This document shows positions 8,353-17,946 of a stretch of DNA of 64,000 nt, piece after piece. The stretch is taken from the NCBI RefSeq assembly GCF_003977685.1, contig NZ_RYZH01000003.1, forward strand, positions 1 through 64,000. The letters are read 5' to 3'. The notes under the pieces were generated by a model that was not told the origin of the DNA, did no database searches, and saw nothing but the letters and a program-made list of their open reading frames with translations. The translations under genes were made by a program, and so were the position numbers. Every line of letters starts with the position of its first letter. Positions within the stretch are counted from its first letter, which is position 1. This DNA comes from Tautonia sociabilis (GTDB lineage Bacteria > Planctomycetota > Planctomycetia > Isosphaerales > Isosphaeraceae).

Positions 8353-9315
8353 TCAGGGGGCGGGCTGCTCGCCGACGACCGGCGGGAGGGACTCCGCGTC
8401 GGACGTCGGGAAGGACACCGAGACGGGCGAGATGCCCGGCTCGGTGGGCATCAGCGACGTGGAGGGGATCCCCGGTTCCGCCGGGGAGACGGGGGCCTCC
8501 ATCGGCACCTCTTCGGCCGGGGGGGCCATCATCGGGGCGGCCGGGGGGACCATCGCGTCGGGGGAGGGGGTGGTGACCGACGGAGCGTCGTAGATCACCC
8601 CGCCGGGGACGGCCTCGGGCATCTCCAGGTCGATCGCACCGCAGCGGATGACCATGAGGATCGTGCCGCGCTTGTCGGCCTCGAGGATCGGGTCGACGCC
8701 CGGCTCCAGGCGGGTGGAGACCAGCGTCTCGGCGCCGTAGAGGCCGGCGACGGCCAGCTCCTGGAACTTGGGATCGGGCAGGTAGACGACCTTGGTGACG
8801 AAGTTACCGGCGCGGATCTGGTCGAAGTCTTCCTGGGTGAACTGCACGGGGATCGGGTTGTGCGCCAGGTAGGCGTCGGTCTGGGGGGTGCTCGGGGCGA
8901 CCTCGATGGTGGGGTAGAGGGTCAGGCCGGGGTTCTCGGCGATGTTGGTGAGCTTCAGGCGGTAGATGAACCCCTGCTTGAAGTTGTATCGGGCCGGGAC
9001 GGTGAGCTGGGCGGGCAGGTAGGTGGGGGAGCCGTCGGGGCCCGGGGTCTGCCAGCCGATCTGCATGTTCGGCGGGTCGACGAAGAAGACCTGGCTGGTC
9101 GTGTTGGCGAAGGCCCGGGGGGCGCCGAAGGCGGCGGCGCCGAGGCCGGGGTCGACCGGCGGGGCCATGATCGGCCCGCTCGCCGGGGGCGGCCCGTGGT
9201 GGACGACGTGGGGCCGGAACAGGGTGTTCAGGGCATGCGGCTTGTTGAGACCGTCGGCCTTCGCGACGGTCCCGGCGGCGGCCGCCGCCATCATCAGCAG
9301 TCCGAGCGTCTTCAT
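8353..9315 (-). CDS. Secreted protein sharing a domain with its neighbour
   Basis: The 320-residue protein has a signal peptide ([20 protein letters not shown]) and a Pro/Gly-rich linker. A beta-rich domain at about 82-182 contains [26 protein letters not shown] and [12 protein letters not shown], and a low-complexity Pro/Ala/Met tail of about 90 residues follows. The central domain aligns in order with residues 64-177 of the next gene (NIQVVRFTGP, GYRLRISNLPNRP, RLVTQVIYLEPQ), so the two are paralogous by domain. It is probably envelope-associated. No enzymatic motif is visible. Confidence 0.78.
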   Translation of the reverse strand: MKTLGLLMMAAAAAGTVAKADGLNKPHALNTLFRPHVVHHGPPPASGPIMAPPVDPGLGAAAFGAPRAFANTTSQVFFVDPPNMQIGWQTPGPDGSPTYLPAQLTVPARYNFKQGFIYRLKLTNIAENPGLTLYPTIEVAPSTPQTDAYLAHNPIPVQFTQEDFDQIRAGNFVTKVVYLPDPKFQELAVAGLYGAETLVSTRLEPGVDPILEADKRGTILMVIRCGAIDLEMPEAVPGGVIYDAPSVTTPSPDAMVPPAAPMMAPPAEEVPMEAPVSPAEPGIPSTSLMPTEPGISPVSVSFPTSDAESLPPVVGEQPAP

Positions 9316-9740
9316 CCTGAAATGACCTCCCGCCCCCGGGCGCCTCGGGGCCGACGACGATCCCGAAGGCGGCCGATCGGCGGGGCGATCGGAGCGATCG
9401 GGGCGGGCCGGGCCGGAGAACGACGCGGGGGTGAATGCCTCCTCCTCGGGCTGACCGCGGACCGACTCGGCCGCGAGGCCAGGTCGCTCGCCGGTCGCGG
9501 CGCGTCCGACGGCGGGGGACCGCCGGCCGGAGGGTCGCCCGGCATCCCTGCCTGGCGAGCCCCCCGGCGATCCCGGAGGCCGGGGCGATCCTTCGCCCGG
9601 GCCCGGGGACGACCGGGCCGCTCCATCCCTGGAGTCGGCCCGAGCCGGGCGGTCCCGGCCGGACTTGCCGCGTCCGGCGCCTGGCGATATGATCGGACAG
9701 TCCTTTCCGGCCCCTTGAGAAAGAACGGCACGAGCCGGCC
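9316..9740. other. Divergent intergenic region
   Basis: This gap separates the minus-strand secreted protein from the plus-strand LolA-like gene. Only a promoter for the latter is visible near its right end. The rest is GC-rich without a supportable gene. Confidence 0.45.
9665..9693 (+). promoter_or_regulatory. Promoter of the LolA-like gene
   Basis: TTGCCG (9665-9670) is separated by exactly 17 bases from TATGAT (9688-9693). Transcription should start about 40 bases before the ATG at 9741. Confidence 0.65.
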
Positions 9741-10826
9741 ATGTCGAACCGACGGATCGTCCTTCCTCTGCTCGCGGCCGCGCTGGCGCCGCTCATCGTT
9801 CTGGCCCAGGATCCCGGCAAGGCCCCCTTGCCTCCCCCTGTTGAGCCTGCCACCGAGGCCGAGCTGGTGCTCGATGAGGCGATGCGGAAGGTCAAGGCGA
9901 CCGAGCAGGTCCGGGCGACGATCCGGCAAGAGGTCGAGATGCTCGGCCAGCGGTTCTCGGTCGAAGGGGAGTACGCCCAGCAAGGGCCGTACACTTTCAG
10001 CCTCGACCTCCAGGTCCAGGGGCTCCCCCAGGCTCGGGGCCGGATGCGGCAGGTCTGCGATGGCCAGTCTCTCTGGGACGTCTCCCAGATCCTTGACCAG
10101 ACGTACTACTTCCGGCTCGATCTGCCCCAGGTGCTCGACAAGATCGAGGCCGAACCGTTTGAGAAGTTCCACCGCGACTTCGTCATCCAGCAGCGGCTGG
10201 GGCTCTCCGGCCCCTACTGGATGCTCGACGGGCTGCGGCAGTCGGTCCGGTTCGACCGGAAGCTGGAAGGGGAACTCAACGGCCGGCCCGTCTGGATCCT
10301 CCGGGGGAACTGGAAGGACATGAACGCGCTGGGCCTGGGCCCGCTGGCCACCCCTCCGGCCTACATTCCGAGCGTGGTTGAGGTCCAGGTCGACAAGGAG
10401 ACGGGCTGGCCCTACAAGGTCATCCTGCTGGGCAAGCGCCGGCCGACGGTGCGGAACACCAACGCCCCCCGGGTCGACCCGGCCACCGGCCGTCCGGTCG
10501 GCGAGATCGTCTCCCAGGAGGAAGAGGCCAGCCGGTTCGAGATCTCCTACACCGACGTGACCTTCGAGCCGGAGTTCACTCTGGGAACCTTCTCGTTCCG
10601 AGTTCCCGACGCCGACCGGGATCGGGTCCGAGACCGAACGCTCGACCTGCTCTCGGAGCTCGACCAGATGGCCCGCATCATCGAGGCCCAGAAGCTCCAG
10701 GGCGGGGACGGGACCCCGGGGACGATGAACGACCTGCTGGAAGGGATCGGTCTGGACGTGCCTCCCGTCGGAGAGGCCCCCGCCCCGGCCCCCGAGCCCG
10801 AGACCTTGCCCGGCTCGGGCAACTAA
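9741..10826 (+). CDS. Secreted LolA-like/outer-membrane lipoprotein-sorting fold protein
   Basis: The 361-residue protein begins with a signal peptide ([19 protein letters not shown], cleavage near AQD). The mature part opens with a long amphipathic helix ([20 protein letters not shown]), then alternating strands and a QSLWDVSQ segment. This is the general pattern of LolA/DUF2092-type proteins, which bind lipid moieties in the periplasm. The fold assignment is inferred from pattern. A C-terminal Pro/Glu tail is probably unstructured. It is a single gene with its own promoter. Confidence 0.72.
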   Translation: MSNRRIVLPLLAAALAPLIVLAQDPGKAPLPPPVEPATEAELVLDEAMRKVKATEQVRATIRQEVEMLGQRFSVEGEYAQQGPYTFSLDLQVQGLPQARGRMRQVCDGQSLWDVSQILDQTYYFRLDLPQVLDKIEAEPFEKFHRDFVIQQRLGLSGPYWMLDGLRQSVRFDRKLEGELNGRPVWILRGNWKDMNALGLGPLATPPAYIPSVVEVQVDKETGWPYKVILLGKRRPTVRNTNAPRVDPATGRPVGEIVSQEEEASRFEISYTDVTFEPEFTLGTFSFRVPDADRDRVRDRTLDLLSELDQMARIIEAQKLQGGDGTPGTMNDLLEGIGLDVPPVGEAPAPAPEPETLPGSGN

Positions 10827-10864
10827 CCGACGGCGCCGCACCGGGAATCAATCGAGCGCCGCGT

Positions 10865-10893
10865 TCCGATCCGATCCGATTCGATCCGATCCG
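10865..10893. repeat. Pentanucleotide tandem repeat TCCGA
   Basis: Five tandem TCCGA units (one variant TTCGA) plus a partial unit lie between two convergent genes. Confidence 0.75.
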
Positions 10894-11071
10894 CCGTCGC
10901 GGACGGACGCCGATCCGAGCGTGGCGGTTCGGGATCAACACCTGATCCTGGATCGCCGTTTCGGTTTCCGGGTCGGAGCCCAGGAACGGTTGGATCCAGG
11001 ATGCGGGCGAACCGTCGATCGGGCCGGGCGATCGGCTCGACGACGACGATCCTGGGCGAGGACCGGGGGGA

Positions 11072-11743
11072 TCAGGTCGGGTCGATGGGCCCGCCGGGGG
11101 GAAGGAAGGGCCGCAACGGGCAGCGGTCGCACTGGGGGGAGGCGACCCGGCAGAATCGAGCTAATTCGCCCAACCAGGAGGAGAGCTGGGACAGGGCGGC
11201 CGGGTCGTCGGGGGAGACCGAGCAGAGGAGCTCTCGGGCCTCGTCGTAGCCGGAGGACTCGTCGAGCCAGCCGTGGCGGACGAGGATGCGGTAGTCAGAG
11301 CGACGGACGGGGGCCGACGGGCGGCCGAGGGCCTCGAGGAGGAGGCGGTCGGCGGTGGCGGGGCCGATTCCTCGGAGCGATCGAAGCTCGTCTCGGAGGG
11401 TGTCGGTGCCGATCCCGTCCAGGGCGTCGAACCCTCCCCGATCGACGACCCAGCGAGCGAGGCGCTGGAGGGAAGGGCCGAGGCCCCGGGGAGGGGCGCG
11501 CCGGCCGTCCCGGAGGAGGTCGAGCAGCTCGGTGGGGTCGGCCTCGGCGAGGGGGCCTGGGTCGAGCGAGAGGCCGGCGCGGTCAAGCAGGTCGATCGAG
11601 GGACCGCCGGCCTGCTCCTCGAGAAAGACGCGAAGGAACTCTCGGAACGATGAGGGCGGGCGCTCCCGGGTGGGGTTCGGCTCGCCGAGGGAGGCGGCCA
11701 GGGTGCGAGCGATCTCAGGGTAGTCGGCCGAGAAGGAGGGCAT
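11072..11743 (-). CDS. Endonuclease III-like HhH protein lacking catalytic residues
   Basis: The 223-residue protein has the helix-hairpin-helix glycosylase fold, with the hairpin at LRGIGPATADRLL (123-135). Aligned without gaps to E. coli Nth from the hairpin onward, the Lys nucleophile position is Ala129, and the catalytic Asp of the VDTH motif is Arg147 (context APVRRSDYR). The C-terminal iron-sulfur loop keeps three cysteines (198, 205, 208) with the usual C-x6-C-x2-C spacing, but the fourth is Leu214. The fold is clear, but activity as a base-excision enzyme looks unlikely. It lies 100 bases downstream of rpsT on the same strand. Confidence 0.8.
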   Translation of the reverse strand: MPSFSADYPEIARTLAASLGEPNPTRERPPSSFREFLRVFLEEQAGGPSIDLLDRAGLSLDPGPLAEADPTELLDLLRDGRRAPPRGLGPSLQRLARWVVDRGGFDALDGIGTDTLRDELRSLRGIGPATADRLLLEALGRPSAPVRRSDYRILVRHGWLDESSGYDEARELLCSVSPDDPAALSQLSSWLGELARFCRVASPQCDRCPLRPFLPPGGPIDPT

Positions 11744-11842
11744 TCCGACCGTTCCGCTTCGCGTCGCGTTGCGCCGAACCGCCCCGCCGCACTCTCTTGA
11801 ATGATCCTGTCCTGCCCTGCCCTGCCTGGCCGGGGGGCGAGG

Positions 11843-12127
11843 TCAGGAGGAGGAGGCGGCGGCGTTCTTCAGGGCGTCGTACTCTCGGGTCAGGCGGCTC
11901 TTGCGGCGGGCGGCGGTGTTGGGGTGGAGGATGCGGCGGACGCCGGCTCGGTCGATCTTGGCGATGGCGAAGCGGAAATCGGCCTCGGCGGCCTCGAAGT
12001 TCCCCTCGGAGGCGGCCTTGAGGGTCCGCTTCGAGTAGGTCTTGATGATCTTCTTGGCGATCCGGTTGCGGAGCCGGCGCTTCTCGTTTTGGCGGAGGCG
12101 CTTCTTGGCGGATTCGGTATTGGGCAT
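11843..12127 (-). CDS. rpsT: 30S ribosomal protein S20
   Basis: S20 is a small basic protein that binds 16S rRNA early in 30S assembly. The 94-residue product starts MPNTESAKKRLRQNEKRRLRN, the hallmark of the family, and continues with AKKIIKTYSKRTLKAA and the C-terminal helix containing HPNTAARRKSRLTREYDAL. The length is normal. The start at 12127 fits the conserved N-terminus, and longer frames are ignored. A promoter overlaps the 3' end of the upstream TPR gene. Confidence 0.96.
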   Translation of the reverse strand: MPNTESAKKRLRQNEKRRLRNRIAKKIIKTYSKRTLKAASEGNFEAAEADFRFAIAKIDRAGVRRILHPNTAARRKSRLTREYDALKNAAASSS

Positions 12128-12207
12128 CGCTCGATCGGGTCCCGGCGGTCGGGGAAAGGGGGGCCTGGGTCCGGACGTCCGTCCTGCGGCCGGCCGGCAA
12201 AGGGGGG

Positions 12208-12237
12208 ATTGTATCACGAAGACATCCGCTGGTTCAA
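12208..12237 (-). promoter_or_regulatory. rpsT promoter
   Basis: On the minus strand TTGAAC (12232-12237) is followed after 18 bases by TACAAT (12208-12213), about 80 bases before the rpsT start. It overlaps the last codons of the TPR gene. Confidence 0.6.
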
Positions 12238-13617
12238 GCTCCGCAGGCGCTGGGCGACGTCCCGGTAGCCGAAGTTGTTGGCGGCGACCTCGTTATAATG
12301 AGACTCGGCGGCCTCGAGATTCCCGAGCTGCTCGGAGACGCGGCCGAGGCGGTAATGCAGCTCGTTGAGCGTCTCCTGGTCTTCGGGATCGACGAGCTTG
12401 AGGGCCTCGGCGTAGCTGCGCTCGGCGAGCTTGGGGACGCCGGTGGCCTCGAACGAGCCGCCGGCGCCGACGAGGGCCTGGACCTTCAACCCCGGGGCGG
12501 AGCGGGCGGCCTGGAACTCGGGGATGGCGGCCTCGTGCTGGCCGGCGCCGGCCAGGCATCGGGCGAGCTCGAAGCGGAGCTGGGGGTCGTCGGGCCGGGC
12601 CGCGACGCGACGGCGGTACTCGGCGAGCTCGTAGTCGGAGAGCTTGGCGGAGAGCTTCTCCAGCCTGGTCTTCGACTCGAGGTCGTCGGGGTGATCCCTC
12701 AGGTGGGCCTTCAGGCCGTCGATCGCCTTCCTGAGCCGGGCGATCTGGACCTCGGCGTAGGAGTCTCGGAGGGTGGGGTGGTCGGGAAGGGCCTGAAGGC
12801 CTCGGGCGAGGATGTCTCGGGCCTCGTCGAGTCGATCCTGCTGGCGGTAGTGCTCGGCCAGTTCGAGGTAAGGACCGGGCCGGGCGGGGTCGTTCTTGAC
12901 CTCGTTCGCGAAGCGCTGCTCGGGCGTGAGGGCTTGCCGCTGGCGGACGGACTCGGGTTCCTCGGAGGGCTCGGGGCCGGCTCGGCCGGGGGGCTCGGCG
13001 CGCTGGATCTGCTCGTGGAGGCCGCTACCGTGGATGAGGCCGCTGGCCGAGAGGGCGTGGATCTGGTGGGTGGCCTCCTCGTCGCCGGGGGAGATCTTCT
13101 TGATCCGCTCCCAGCAGAGGATGGCACGAGGGAACTCCTCGCAGAGGGCGTAGACGTGGGCCATGTGCTTCCAGAAGGAGACGTCCTCGGCGGCCTGGGC
13201 CTGGACCGACTCCAGCGCCCATCGGGCCAGCGGCCGGGAGCCGAGCTGCTCGGCGGCCTCGGCGAGGTCCCGGCTGGTGGCGACGTCCCAGGGGTTGATG
13301 AGAAAGGCCTCCTCGCAGTGCTCGAGCGCTTCGACCCAGTGGCTGCGACTTTTGGAGGCCTTGATCTTCAGGCGGATCGGCTGGAGCTTGGCCCCGGCGA
13401 ACATGCCGACCTTGGCCGGGTCGTTGTGGAACTTCTTGCGCTGGACCGCCCGGAGGGCCTGGCGGTACTTGACCTCAAGGGGGGCGATCTTCAGGGCGTT
13501 CGTGTACATGTCGATCGCATAGGGGAGATTCCCCTTGGCGGCGGCATCGTTGCCGTACTTGAAGAGCGCCTCGGCGCGCTGGGTATCCTTCTCGTCGGGC
13601 TGCGGCACGGAATCCAT
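12214..13617 (-). CDS. TPR-repeat protein
   Basis: The 467-residue protein is built of tetratricopeptide-type helical repeats. Examples are AEALFKYGNDAAAKGNLPYA near the start, AYLEL-like units near residue 270, and the C-terminal LGRVSEQLGNLEAAESHYNE. It has no signal peptide or membrane segment, so it should be a cytoplasmic scaffold. The start at 13617 is chosen because GAGGGGG precedes it at good spacing. An ATG at 13650 would add 11 residues. No enzymatic domain is present and the partner is unknown. Confidence 0.8.
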   Translation of the reverse strand: MDSVPQPDEKDTQRAEALFKYGNDAAAKGNLPYAIDMYTNALKIAPLEVKYRQALRAVQRKKFHNDPAKVGMFAGAKLQPIRLKIKASKSRSHWVEALEHCEEAFLINPWDVATSRDLAEAAEQLGSRPLARWALESVQAQAAEDVSFWKHMAHVYALCEEFPRAILCWERIKKISPGDEEATHQIHALSASGLIHGSGLHEQIQRAEPPGRAGPEPSEEPESVRQRQALTPEQRFANEVKNDPARPGPYLELAEHYRQQDRLDEARDILARGLQALPDHPTLRDSYAEVQIARLRKAIDGLKAHLRDHPDDLESKTRLEKLSAKLSDYELAEYRRRVAARPDDPQLRFELARCLAGAGQHEAAIPEFQAARSAPGLKVQALVGAGGSFEATGVPKLAERSYAEALKLVDPEDQETLNELHYRLGRVSEQLGNLEAAESHYNEVAANNFGYRDVAQRLRSLNQRMSS

Positions 13618-13721
13618 CGGCGGCGACCCCCTCGAGCCTGGCCTCGGCATCGCGATGGGGAGGGCGGTGGCGACGGCCCGGCATCTCCCCGGCCCGGCAG
13701 GCGGACCAGCATCCATCGTAC

Positions 13722-13749
13722 ACGCTATCACAACGAGGATGGTCGTCAA
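13722..13749 (-). promoter_or_regulatory. Candidate promoter of the TPR gene
   Basis: On the minus strand TTGACG (13744-13749) lies 16 bases from TAGCGT (13722-13727), about 105 bases before the start. Confidence 0.4.
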
Positions 13750-13906
13750 CCATCGTGCCCCCTCGGGGCGACGGCCGATGGGGAGAGGGCCGGCGGCGGG
13801 CGCTTGCCCGGCCGGTCGGCGGCGGTCACCATGCCGGAGGGACGCCCGGGGGATCTCCCTCAATTGATTCGGCGGCCTCCCCCCGCTCGAGGACGGAGGA
13901 TCGGAC

Positions 13907-14803
13907 ATGGCCAGGGCGACGGTGTTGCGCGACTCGGGGCTGATCGACCTGATCGACGGCCCGCTGGAGACGATCGCCGAGGGCTTCCAGTTTACCGAGG
14001 GGCCGCTCTGGCTGCCGGACGGATCGCTGCTCTGGCAGGACATCAAGGCCGAGCGGACGTACCGGCTGCCTCCCGGAGGAGGGCCGGCCGGGGTGCTCCG
14101 GGAGCGCAACGGGGCGGCCAATGGGCAGACCTTCGGCCCCGACGGCTTGGTGTATTTCTGCGAGCAGAACGGCCGACGGGTCTCCCGGATGGCCCCGGAC
14201 GGCTCGGGGGTGGAGACGGTCGCCGAGCGGTTCGAGGGCCGTCGGCTGAACAGCCCGAACGACATCGTCTGTCGGCCGGACGGCCTGCTGTTCTTCACCG
14301 ATCCGCCCTACGGCGTGCCCAGCCCGGAGCAGAAGGAGCTGCCGTTCGAGGGGGTGTTCGCCCTGTCGGCCTCGGGGGAGCTGCGGCTTGTCGTCTCGGA
14401 GGGGTTCGAGAAGCCCAACGGCCTGGCCTTCGCCCCGGACGGGGAGACGCTGTACGTCTGCGATACGGCGAAGGACCACGTTCGGGCCTTCCAGATTGAC
14501 GGAGAAGGCGCTGTGGTGCCGGGCAGCGACCGGATCTTCGCGACGATGGACCCCGAGGAGAAGGGGGGGCCGGATGGGTTGAAGGTGGACCGGGAGGGAA
14601 GGGTGTACGTGGCGGTGGCGCAGGGGATCTGGGTGTACCGCTCGGACGGCGACCTGCTGGGGATTCTTGCCTTGCCGAAGCGGCCGTCGAACCTGAACTG
14701 GTGGGGCCGGGACGGGAAGGGCCTGGCGATCACGGCGGTCGACGCGGTGCACCGGGTGTCCTTGAAGGTGGAGGGCCTGACACCGCCGTTTCTGCCGTCC
14801 TGA
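13907..14803 (+). CDS. SMP-30/gluconolactonase family protein
   Basis: The 298-residue protein is a six-bladed beta-propeller of the SMP-30/gluconolactonase family. These metal-dependent enzymes open sugar lactones or related esters. The expected metal ligands are seen in order: Glu in FTEGPLW, Asn in RLNSPNDIV and Asp in GPDGLKVD. Blade motifs FAPDGETLYVCDT and NWWGRDGKGLAITA support the fold. There is no signal peptide, so it should be cytoplasmic. The substrate is unknown. Confidence 0.88.
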   Translation: MARATVLRDSGLIDLIDGPLETIAEGFQFTEGPLWLPDGSLLWQDIKAERTYRLPPGGGPAGVLRERNGAANGQTFGPDGLVYFCEQNGRRVSRMAPDGSGVETVAERFEGRRLNSPNDIVCRPDGLLFFTDPPYGVPSPEQKELPFEGVFALSASGELRLVVSEGFEKPNGLAFAPDGETLYVCDTAKDHVRAFQIDGEGAVVPGSDRIFATMDPEEKGGPDGLKVDREGRVYVAVAQGIWVYRSDGDLLGILALPKRPSNLNWWGRDGKGLAITAVDAVHRVSLKVEGLTPPFLPS

Positions 14804-14867
14804 GGAGGGGTCGAGCCGTCGGGCCGGCGATCCTCGAAAAGCGACTAGCGGGCCGGGCGGCTTCGGA

Positions 14868-14873
14868 TAAAAT
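14868..14873 (+). promoter_or_regulatory. Candidate -10 box for infA
   Basis: TAAAAT lies in a locally AT-rich patch about 160 bases before infA. No convincing -35 box is seen at 16-18 bases. Confidence 0.3.
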
Positions 14874-15029
14874 GATGATTGACTCGGGCTCGGCCCGCCG
14901 AGGGCATCTGCGACCGCCCTCAGGCCGCCGACTCCCCCCGATCGATCGGGCCGACCCGGCGGCCCGACCCCCAACGACCCCCGGTCAGCATCCCGCCGGT
15001 GCCGGGGCCGGCTCACCCTGGAGGGCCGA

Positions 15030-15248
15030 GTGGCCAAAGAGGAACCGTTACGGACCGAAGGGCGCATCGTCGAGGCGCTGCCCAACACGCAGTTCATGGT
15101 GGAGCTGGAGAATGGCCACCGCGTGCTGGCGCACATCGCCGGCAAGATGAGGAAGAACTTCATCCGGATCGTGCCCGGCGACCGGGTGACGGTCGAGATC
15201 ACGCCGTACGACATCACCAAGGGCCGGATCGTCTACCGGGAGCGCTGA
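15030..15248 (+). CDS. infA: Translation initiation factor IF-1
   Basis: IF-1 binds the 30S A site during initiation. The 72-residue product is the usual length and is a single OB-fold S1 domain. It reads [18 protein letters not shown], then [30 protein letters not shown] and the conserved end [12 protein letters not shown]. It starts with GTG at 15030, after GGAGGGC. Its neighbours are unrelated, and it is probably a single transcription unit. Confidence 0.96.
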   Translation: MAKEEPLRTEGRIVEALPNTQFMVELENGHRVLAHIAGKMRKNFIRIVPGDRVTVEITPYDITKGRIVYRER

Positions 15249-15493
15249 GTCTCCCCCGCGCCCTCGACTGCTCGAGGCGCCCCCGGAAACCGACCCGGGC
15301 CCCTCCCCGCCGGACGCTCCCTCCGCCGACCCTGGATTCGGGACATTTCGCCGGGCGGGTCCTCGTGCTACCATGACGCGCCGATGGTGGTGAGACCGGA
15401 CCCGACCCGGTGGCCGACGCCTCCCGCCGTGGTCCCCGCCGAGGGGCGGGGCGACGCGCATCGTCCGCCCCGGGCAGGCGGAGCGTCGGAGCG

Positions 15494-17299
15494 ATGACCT
15501 ACAAGCCGATCGAGTCGTACGGCATCATCGGGGACATGCACACCATCGCCCTGGTGGGGATCGACGGCTCGATCGACTGGTGTTGCCTGCCCCACTTCGA
15601 CTCCCCGAGCGTCTTCGCGGCGATCCTCGACGCGAAGAAGGGGGGCTCGTTCCGGATCCACGCCCTGGGGCTGGACCGGAACAAGCAGATGTACCTGCCG
15701 GACACGAACGTCCTGGTGACCCGGTTCCTGGGGGAGGCCGGGGTCGGCGAGGTCGTCGACTTCATGCCGGTGCGGGACCCGGGGGAGCCGGCCAAGACGC
15801 ACCAGATCGTCCGGGTGGTCCGGGCGATCCGGGGCTCGGTCCGGTTCCGGCTCGACTGCCATCCGGCGTTCAACTTCGCGAGGGAGGCACACACCGTCCG
15901 GCTCGACCCGAGGGGGGCGGTCTTCGAGGCCCCCTGCGCCACGTTCTCGCTGATCAGCCGGTTCCCGCTGCACATTCGGGACGGGGGCGTCTCCTGCGAG
16001 TTCGACTTGGACCCGGGGGAGATGACCACGTTCATCCTCCGCCAGGTGCAGGACGCCAGCCGCCCCGAGCTGCTGGAGGCCCGGCTCCAGGGGGAGGCGG
16101 CCTTGCACCGGACGGTGAAGTTCTGGAGGGACTGGCTCGGCCAGTGCTCCTACCGGGGGAGATGGCGGGAGATGGTTCACCGGTCGGCCCTGGTGCTGAA
16201 GCTGCTGACCTTCGAGCCGACCGGGGCGATCGTGGCCGCGCCGACGACAAGCCTGCCGGAAGAGGTGGGGGGCGTCCGCAACTGGGACTACCGCTACTGC
16301 TGGCTCCGGGACGCCGCGTTCACCGTCTACGCGTTTCTCCGCCTGGGGTTCACGTCGGAGGCGAGGCGGTTCATGGAGTGGCTCCAGGCCCGTTGCGGGG
16401 AGGGCTCCTCGGTCGGGCCGCTCCAGATCATGTACGGCATCGACGGCCGCCACGAGCTGCCGGAGGAGGACCTGTACCACCTGGAAGGCTACCGGGGCTC
16501 CCGTCCGATCCGGGTCGGCAACGCGGCGGCCGACCAGCTCCAACTGGATATCTACGGCGAGGTGCTCGACTCGATCTACCTGTTCGACAAGTACGGCGAC
16601 CGCATCTCGTATGACTTCTGGAAGTCGATCCGGGTGCTCACCGACTGGGTGATCGCCCACTGGAACCGGGCCGACGAGGGGATCTGGGAAGTCCGGGGCG
16701 GGCGGCACCACTTCGTGTACTCGAAGCTCCAATGCTGGGTCGCGCTGGACCGGGCGATCCGGCTGGCGCACAAGCACAGCCTGCCGCTGGACCACGCCCG
16801 GTACATGGAGGCCCGCGACCAGATCTACGAGACGATCATGCAGGAGGGCTGGCACGACGGAAGGGGGGCGTTCATCCAGCACTTCGGCTCGGAGGAGTTG
16901 GACGCGGCGAACCTGATCATGCCCCTGGTGTTCTTCATCGCGCCGACCGACCCGAGGATGCAGTCGACAATCGACCGGATCATGGACGAGCTGGTCTCGG
17001 ACAGCCTGGTTTACCGCTACGGAATCGGCCGGGCGGCCTCGGACGGCCTGGAGGGGGAGGAGGGGACCTTCAATATGTGCACCTTCTGGCTGGTGGAGGC
17101 CCTGGCTCGGGCCAACCGGCTGGACGAGGCGCGGTTCATTTTCGAGAAGATGTTGACCTATGCGAACCACGTCGGCCTTTATGCCGAGGAGACCGGCCCG
17201 GCGGGCGAGGCGCTGGGAAACTTCCCCCAGGCCTTCACGCACATGGGGCTGATCAGTGCCGCGTTCAACCTCGATCGCCGGTTGGGCCGGGGGATCTGA
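15494..17299 (+). CDS. Glycoside hydrolase family 15 protein
   Basis: The 601-residue protein has the GH15 layout: an N-terminal beta-sandwich starting [22 protein letters not shown], then the (alpha/alpha)6 catalytic barrel. Family signatures are [16 protein letters not shown], the catalytic acid region [17 protein letters not shown] and the base region [16 protein letters not shown]. Such enzymes hydrolyse alpha-glucan ends or trehalose. The bacterial subgroup with this N-terminus includes trehalases and glucoamylases, so the substrate is open. The ATG at 15494 is preferred over 15410, which adds an Arg/Ala-rich stretch. There is no signal peptide, so it should be cytoplasmic. Confidence 0.9.
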   Translation: MTYKPIESYGIIGDMHTIALVGIDGSIDWCCLPHFDSPSVFAAILDAKKGGSFRIHALGLDRNKQMYLPDTNVLVTRFLGEAGVGEVVDFMPVRDPGEPAKTHQIVRVVRAIRGSVRFRLDCHPAFNFAREAHTVRLDPRGAVFEAPCATFSLISRFPLHIRDGGVSCEFDLDPGEMTTFILRQVQDASRPELLEARLQGEAALHRTVKFWRDWLGQCSYRGRWREMVHRSALVLKLLTFEPTGAIVAAPTTSLPEEVGGVRNWDYRYCWLRDAAFTVYAFLRLGFTSEARRFMEWLQARCGEGSSVGPLQIMYGIDGRHELPEEDLYHLEGYRGSRPIRVGNAAADQLQLDIYGEVLDSIYLFDKYGDRISYDFWKSIRVLTDWVIAHWNRADEGIWEVRGGRHHFVYSKLQCWVALDRAIRLAHKHSLPLDHARYMEARDQIYETIMQEGWHDGRGAFIQHFGSEELDAANLIMPLVFFIAPTDPRMQSTIDRIMDELVSDSLVYRYGIGRAASDGLEGEEGTFNMCTFWLVEALARANRLDEARFIFEKMLTYANHVGLYAEETGPAGEALGNFPQAFTHMGLISAAFNLDRRLGRGI

Positions 17300-17344
17300 C
17301 GCCCCGGCGCCCCCGGCGGGGGGCCGATTCGATCGGAGCGAGCG

Positions 17345-17824
17345 ATGTCCAATCCCACCCTCGAGACGGGTTCCGCGGGGCGGAACGAGTACCTGGGAGT
17401 GCCCGCCTCGTCCTGGGTCGCATTGCTGCGGAGCGAGGACCCGCTGACGAGGAGGCTGGCGGCGCACGCCCTGGGGATGATCGGGCCGGCGGCTCGGGAG
17501 GTCTCGGTCCCGGCGCTGGCGGAGGCGATCGAGAAGGACGAGGCGAGTTTCGTCCGCGTCTGGTCGGCCTCGGCCCTGGCGAAGGTGGACCCCGACGACC
17601 CGAGGGCGCTGGCCGGCCTGCGGGCGGCGATGCGGGACGAGTTGAACTTCGTGCGCAGCCTGGGGGCCTGGTTCCTCGGCCGGGTGGGGCCGAGGCTCCC
17701 GGAACGCGACGAGGCGCTGGCTGACCTGGATCGGCTCCGCGAGGACGAGGACCCGAGCGTGAGGGCGGAAACCGAGGTGGCGCTTCGGATCCTGAGGAAG
17801 AAGAACGTCCGGCCCCGGGGTTGA
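17345..17824 (+). CDS. HEAT-repeat protein
   Basis: The 159-residue protein contains three to four HEAT-type repeats: DPLTRRLAAHALGMIGPAA, then VRVWSASALAKVDPDDPRAL, and a third near SLGAWFLGRVGPRL. These make a short helical solenoid for protein contacts. It follows the GH15 gene by 45 bases on the same strand, and the two may be cotranscribed. No signal peptide is present. Confidence 0.78.
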   Translation: MSNPTLETGSAGRNEYLGVPASSWVALLRSEDPLTRRLAAHALGMIGPAAREVSVPALAEAIEKDEASFVRVWSASALAKVDPDDPRALAGLRAAMRDELNFVRSLGAWFLGRVGPRLPERDEALADLDRLREDEDPSVRAETEVALRILRKKNVRPRG

Positions 17825-17946
17825 GCCCGGCGGCCGGGCCGGGCCTCAGTCGTCTCGGGAGGGCCGAGCCCCTCGGTCCTGGGCCTCTCCCGCTCCTCGT
17901 CCCGATCCGATGCCGGGGGAGAGCGAGTGCCTCGAGGCGGCGATCC

